Assembly (NCBI RefSeq): GCF_051020975.1 | Contig: NC_135033.1 | Location: forward strand, 10,133,501 to 10,197,500 | Source: Osmia lignaria lignaria | Lineage: Eukaryota; Arthropoda; Insecta; Hymenoptera; Megachilidae | Direction of reading: 5' to 3' | Length of the DNA stretch: 64,000 nucleotides | In this document: piece after piece, positions 61,165-64,000 of the stretch | Numbering within the stretch: position 1 is the stretch's first letter | Layout: each line of letters begins with the position of its first letter | Notes under the pieces: generated by a model | Told to the model about the DNA's origin: nothing | The model's input: only the letters and a program-made list of their open reading frames with translations | The model's database searches: none | Position numbers and translations under genes: made by a program

Positions 61165-61440
61165 TTTGATCGTGTATGATGGACAGTTTTGAAGTTCTCC
61201 AGTTTACGCCATTGACAGTTGCATGCGACTGCTTTGATTTCCGGAAACAAGTGCAATACTTGAATAATTTAAGTTACATATCGCCGAGTTTAAAATTAAT
61301 ATCGAATTTCATATTCTTAATTTACGTTAGATTTTTCAACATTTTGTTAATAAAATTAGTTTGTTTAATGACAATTGATCGTGACGTAAAACAAACGAAT
61401 CCCTGAAGTTGAATCATAATGCTTTCAAATGTTTATTAGA
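61165..61440 (-). other. PI31 promoter / XRCC1 3' end
   Basis: A gap of about 250 bp between two same-strand genes. A minus-strand AATAAA at 61,432-61,437 is a plausible XRCC1 poly(A) signal. PI31 transcription should start just upstream of 61,164. Confidence 0.4.
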
Positions 61441-61658
61441 ATATCAAAAGTTAGGAAACAATTTTTATTAAAATACATTTTATAGTTATTCACTTGTATT
61501 TTAAAGCTTACAAAAATTGAGATTATATTAACAGATTCATTACATTTCATCCGCAAATAAAATATTTTTACATGAAAATTAATTAATTATGTACATATTG
61601 AGTAAAATTCTGTGCCAGCAGTTATTTTTTGTATGTAGCAAAATGAATGAACGATTAT

Positions 61659-63202
61659 TCAATAATTAGAATCCGAATCAGTATCTTCTTCAAATACATT
61701 AGATGTTCTTGGTGGTGATGAACTACCTACTATTTCTTCTTCACTTTCAGGTTCAGCTCTTGCTTTTCTATCCAAAGCATAACGCCTCCACGGAAATCTG
61801 TACAAATATTGTTTAATGTACATATGAGTTTATTGCTTTTCATTCAATGATTAGAATAATAAAAATAGTTTTACCTTATTTTTTCATTAAAACAATCTTC
61901 AATGAAATCATGTGAAACAATTTTAGAATGGCCTTTTAACTGTTGATACTTTGGAGTATTTTTAAAGGCACAAATCAGATGGGTACATTTTTTATTAGTT
62001 GTATTAGGATCAGCAATGTACCTTGCTCCCATTTGAAGAGCTTTTTTCCTTATTTCATCCCTTTGTGGATTAACATATCCACTGAGTGAAAATGAAACAT
62101 CCTCAAAAAGTTTAGAAAATGGTTTTTTTGGTTTCTGTGCCTTCACAGCATTCTTCTTTGCAGGTCTTTCTGGTCTATCTACAGGCTTGGGTGGAGGCAC
62201 CTTTCCACAATTTTTACAAATTTTGTTTTCTGATTCATCTTGGCACTGAGGGCAATTTTGCTTCTTTTTAATTATGTTTTCTTTTGACGAACTTTCTTCC
62301 GGAGTTAAGGAACGTTTCCTAGAATTTTTACTGTGAGCTTCATTTTCATTTTTTGTGTCCTTTTTATTTGTTTTGGATGAGGGTGAAGGTACAACATCCC
62401 CAAATGGAGTTCTCACTACTGGTTCATCAGTTGTAGTTTTTTCATCTTTGACTTTAGAGCTATTCAATGAAGCTGAATCTGTATCTTTCTTTCCAAACAC
62501 TTCTTCAGCTTTTCCTGCCTCCAGTTTTTCTAATAAAGGTCTTTTCATTGGTTCCCTGTCCTCTTCTTGTCTCTTAGAAAAATTACTCATCCCAGTTTCT
62601 TTGACTTTTGCAAGTAAACTTCCTTTGTAATCTGTTTTCTTGTTATCAATCATTTTTAAGTATTTCTCTTTGAAATCATTCAGAGATGATTTAGCATTGT
62701 TCTCTTCTGGCTGTTTCAGTTTAAATCTTCCAAATACATCCAATCCTAAATCAACCACAACTTCTGTTTTCAATACAATGAAAGATAAGCCAAATAACTC
62801 TTTTAAATTTGCAGACTGCATACAAGTTACTTTGACACGGTCAAATTTTATTTTTATCGTTTCTGGATTAAGTTCCTTCTTTGTGAATATTTGCACTTGA
62901 TCTCTGAATTTACCATTTGCAGCTTCGTCGTGTGTCAGAAATTGATGGTTTACAATTGGGACCCATTTGTCAGGTTCTGCTGATGTAGAAGCAGTAACAA
63001 TTATCACACAACTACGATAATTACCAATATCTAATCCTGTGATACACGATGGTTCTGCCAACTGAAAGACAACAGTAGCAAGCATTTCTCCAGGTTTAGC
63101 ACATCTCCACCCCCCATTTGAACGATGCTGAAGAAGATTTGATACAGGGTAAGATGGATGTTCAGAAGAACAACTTATTACTTTGACTAGTTTAATAATC
63201 AT
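61659..63202 (-). CDS. XRCC1: XRCC1 DNA single-strand break repair scaffold, 2 coding exons, 488 aa
   Basis: Nuclear scaffold that brings DNA polymerase beta, PARP-made poly(ADP-ribose), PNKP/aprataxin and ligase together at breaks. Exons 63202-61875 and 61797-61659 join in frame (1,467 nt). Residues 1-150 form the XRCC1 N-terminal domain (VISCSS, WRCAKPGE, DIGN, WDRVK-like FDRVKVTC, FGLSF). A Lys/Glu/Ser-rich linker follows, with a basic KKKQNCP stretch and four cysteines at 317, 320, 329 and 332 (C-x2-C-x8-C-x2-C). The BRCT1 domain runs from about 364 to 455 and includes the conserved THLICAFKNTPKY. The C terminus (EEDTDSDSN) resembles the CK2-phosphorylated cluster that recruits FHA-domain partners in vertebrates. 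There is no second BRCT domain, so the protein is shorter than human XRCC1 (633 aa). Confidence 0.95.
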
Positions 63203-64000
63203 TGTTTACTGATCTTGATTGTCTTCTCGTGAAGGAACCACCATTTACAACATCTGTAAAATAAAATATAAGTGTGTTACTAAATTAAATTGTTTCAGTA
63301 TGCTGCCTTTAACACTACAAAGTAGATATCAAGTGCAACTTTAACCTACATTCTTTTGTAATACCTTAATAACAAATGAAAAGATTTGATCCAAAATGTT
63401 TATTGCTTATCTACTGTTTTATTTGTATTTCAGTACAATTACATTATCATATAATTACATTCATTGTTCTCATAGTTTTATCATAACGCGGGAACGTATA
63501 TAAGTGCAGACTGATCGAGTTTTAGTTTTGGAGGGAACTGAATAGTAAGTTAGTTTGGCGCATTTAATTTAATAAAACTTACATACTATAAACAATACGT
63601 AAGAGTATTACATGAATAATTTTAAAAAATCACAATTACATTTAAATATATAAAAAGATCGTAGGTACACGTCAAATAAAACGCAAATGCGCGCTTTAAA
63701 AACATAGCATCACCATCTGACGGTAAATGGTGAAATTAAGTAAGTAGAAAATCAAGTTTTTTCATAAAATAAGCGAATTTCATGTTTTTTGCAAGACCTA
63801 CGCAAGGTAATATTCTCCAGTCATTTATAAATTTCAAGCAAACATTATGAAATTCGATATTTAATAAATTAATACTAATTTCCAATTATTTAGATTACTT
63901 TTAAGCCATAAAATTCTTGTACACGCGAATCAAAGTAGGTATTATATACATATGTAATAATAAAGAAATTCTTTCAAAAAAATAAATGATAAATTATAGA
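63203..64000. other. XRCC1 5' UTR and upstream DNA
   Basis: A minus-strand acceptor (TTTTACAG|ATGTTG, exon starting at 63,253) suggests that XRCC1 has a further non-coding 5' exon upstream. Minus-strand initiator-like TCAGTC/TCAGTT sequences occur near 63,504-63,544. On the plus strand a TATATAAG box at about 63,498 could serve a divergent gene to the right. The rest is AT-rich with nothing recognised. Confidence 0.4.

Noticed and set aside
62355..62900. plus-strand ORFs of 91 and 86 codons
   Set aside because: They are antisense shadows of the XRCC1 coding exon.
1..64000. CRISPR array, prokaryotic operon or phage system
   Set aside because: No regularly spaced identical repeats with unique spacers. 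Introns, poly(A) signals and animal genes show nuclear eukaryotic DNA.

Overview
The window looks like nuclear DNA of an aculeate hymenopteran, most likely a bee. It is AT-rich (by eye roughly 60-65% A+T), yet CpG-rich 5' exons and promoters stand out. Genes are cut into many short exons with GT-AG introns. Four conserved animal proteins could be read through by splicing: an organic anion transporter (OATP), the phosphatase PRL-1, the proteasome regulator PI31 and the DNA-repair scaffold XRCC1. Species-level placement is inference.

Layout. 1-25.2 kb (+): OATP gene. A probable non-coding first exon lies near 0.4-0.7 kb, followed by a ~15.6 kb first intron full of small transposon remnants, then 14 coding exons from 16,393 to 25,220 encoding 954 residues. 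25.2-32 kb: OATP 3' UTR and intergenic DNA, A/T-rich with TA microsatellites. 32-56 kb (+): PRL-1, whose four coding exons sit at 55,256-56,023. The ~23 kb upstream has no recognisable protein gene but contains two CpG-rich putative first exons (~32.1 and ~46.6 kb), which I interpret as alternative PRL-1 promoters. 56.0-59.05 kb: PRL-1 3' UTR, ending about 110 bp from the PI31 3' end. 59.3-61.2 kb (-): PI31 (five exons). 61.66-63.2 kb (-): XRCC1 (two coding exons).

The genes do not form a pathway: OATP is a plasma-membrane carrier, PRL-1 a prenylated membrane phosphatase, PI31 a proteasome adaptor and XRCC1 a single-strand-break-repair scaffold.

The strongest unexpected signal is in the introns. 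At least five copies of a dispersed repeat (near 6.4, 8.8, 15.6, 34.7 and 39.5 kb, both orientations) each carry a complete-looking RNA polymerase II core promoter: TATATATA, then an arthropod initiator TCATT/TCAGT 31-32 bp downstream, then a GC-rich inverted segment. Some copies end in TA-flanked inverted repeats shared with a promoter-less 185-bp element at 2.9-3.1 kb. A second family, TTAA-associated and centred on GGCGGACCATGG, occurs at eight loci and shares the core TGGTCCGCC with the first. Other signals: palindromic GACGCA minisatellites at three loci, an apparent one-base frameshift in PI31 exon 3, a CxxC-CxxC motif in the XRCC1 linker, HKRSES repeats at the OATP N terminus, and four perfect TGACGTCA sites upstream of PRL-1.
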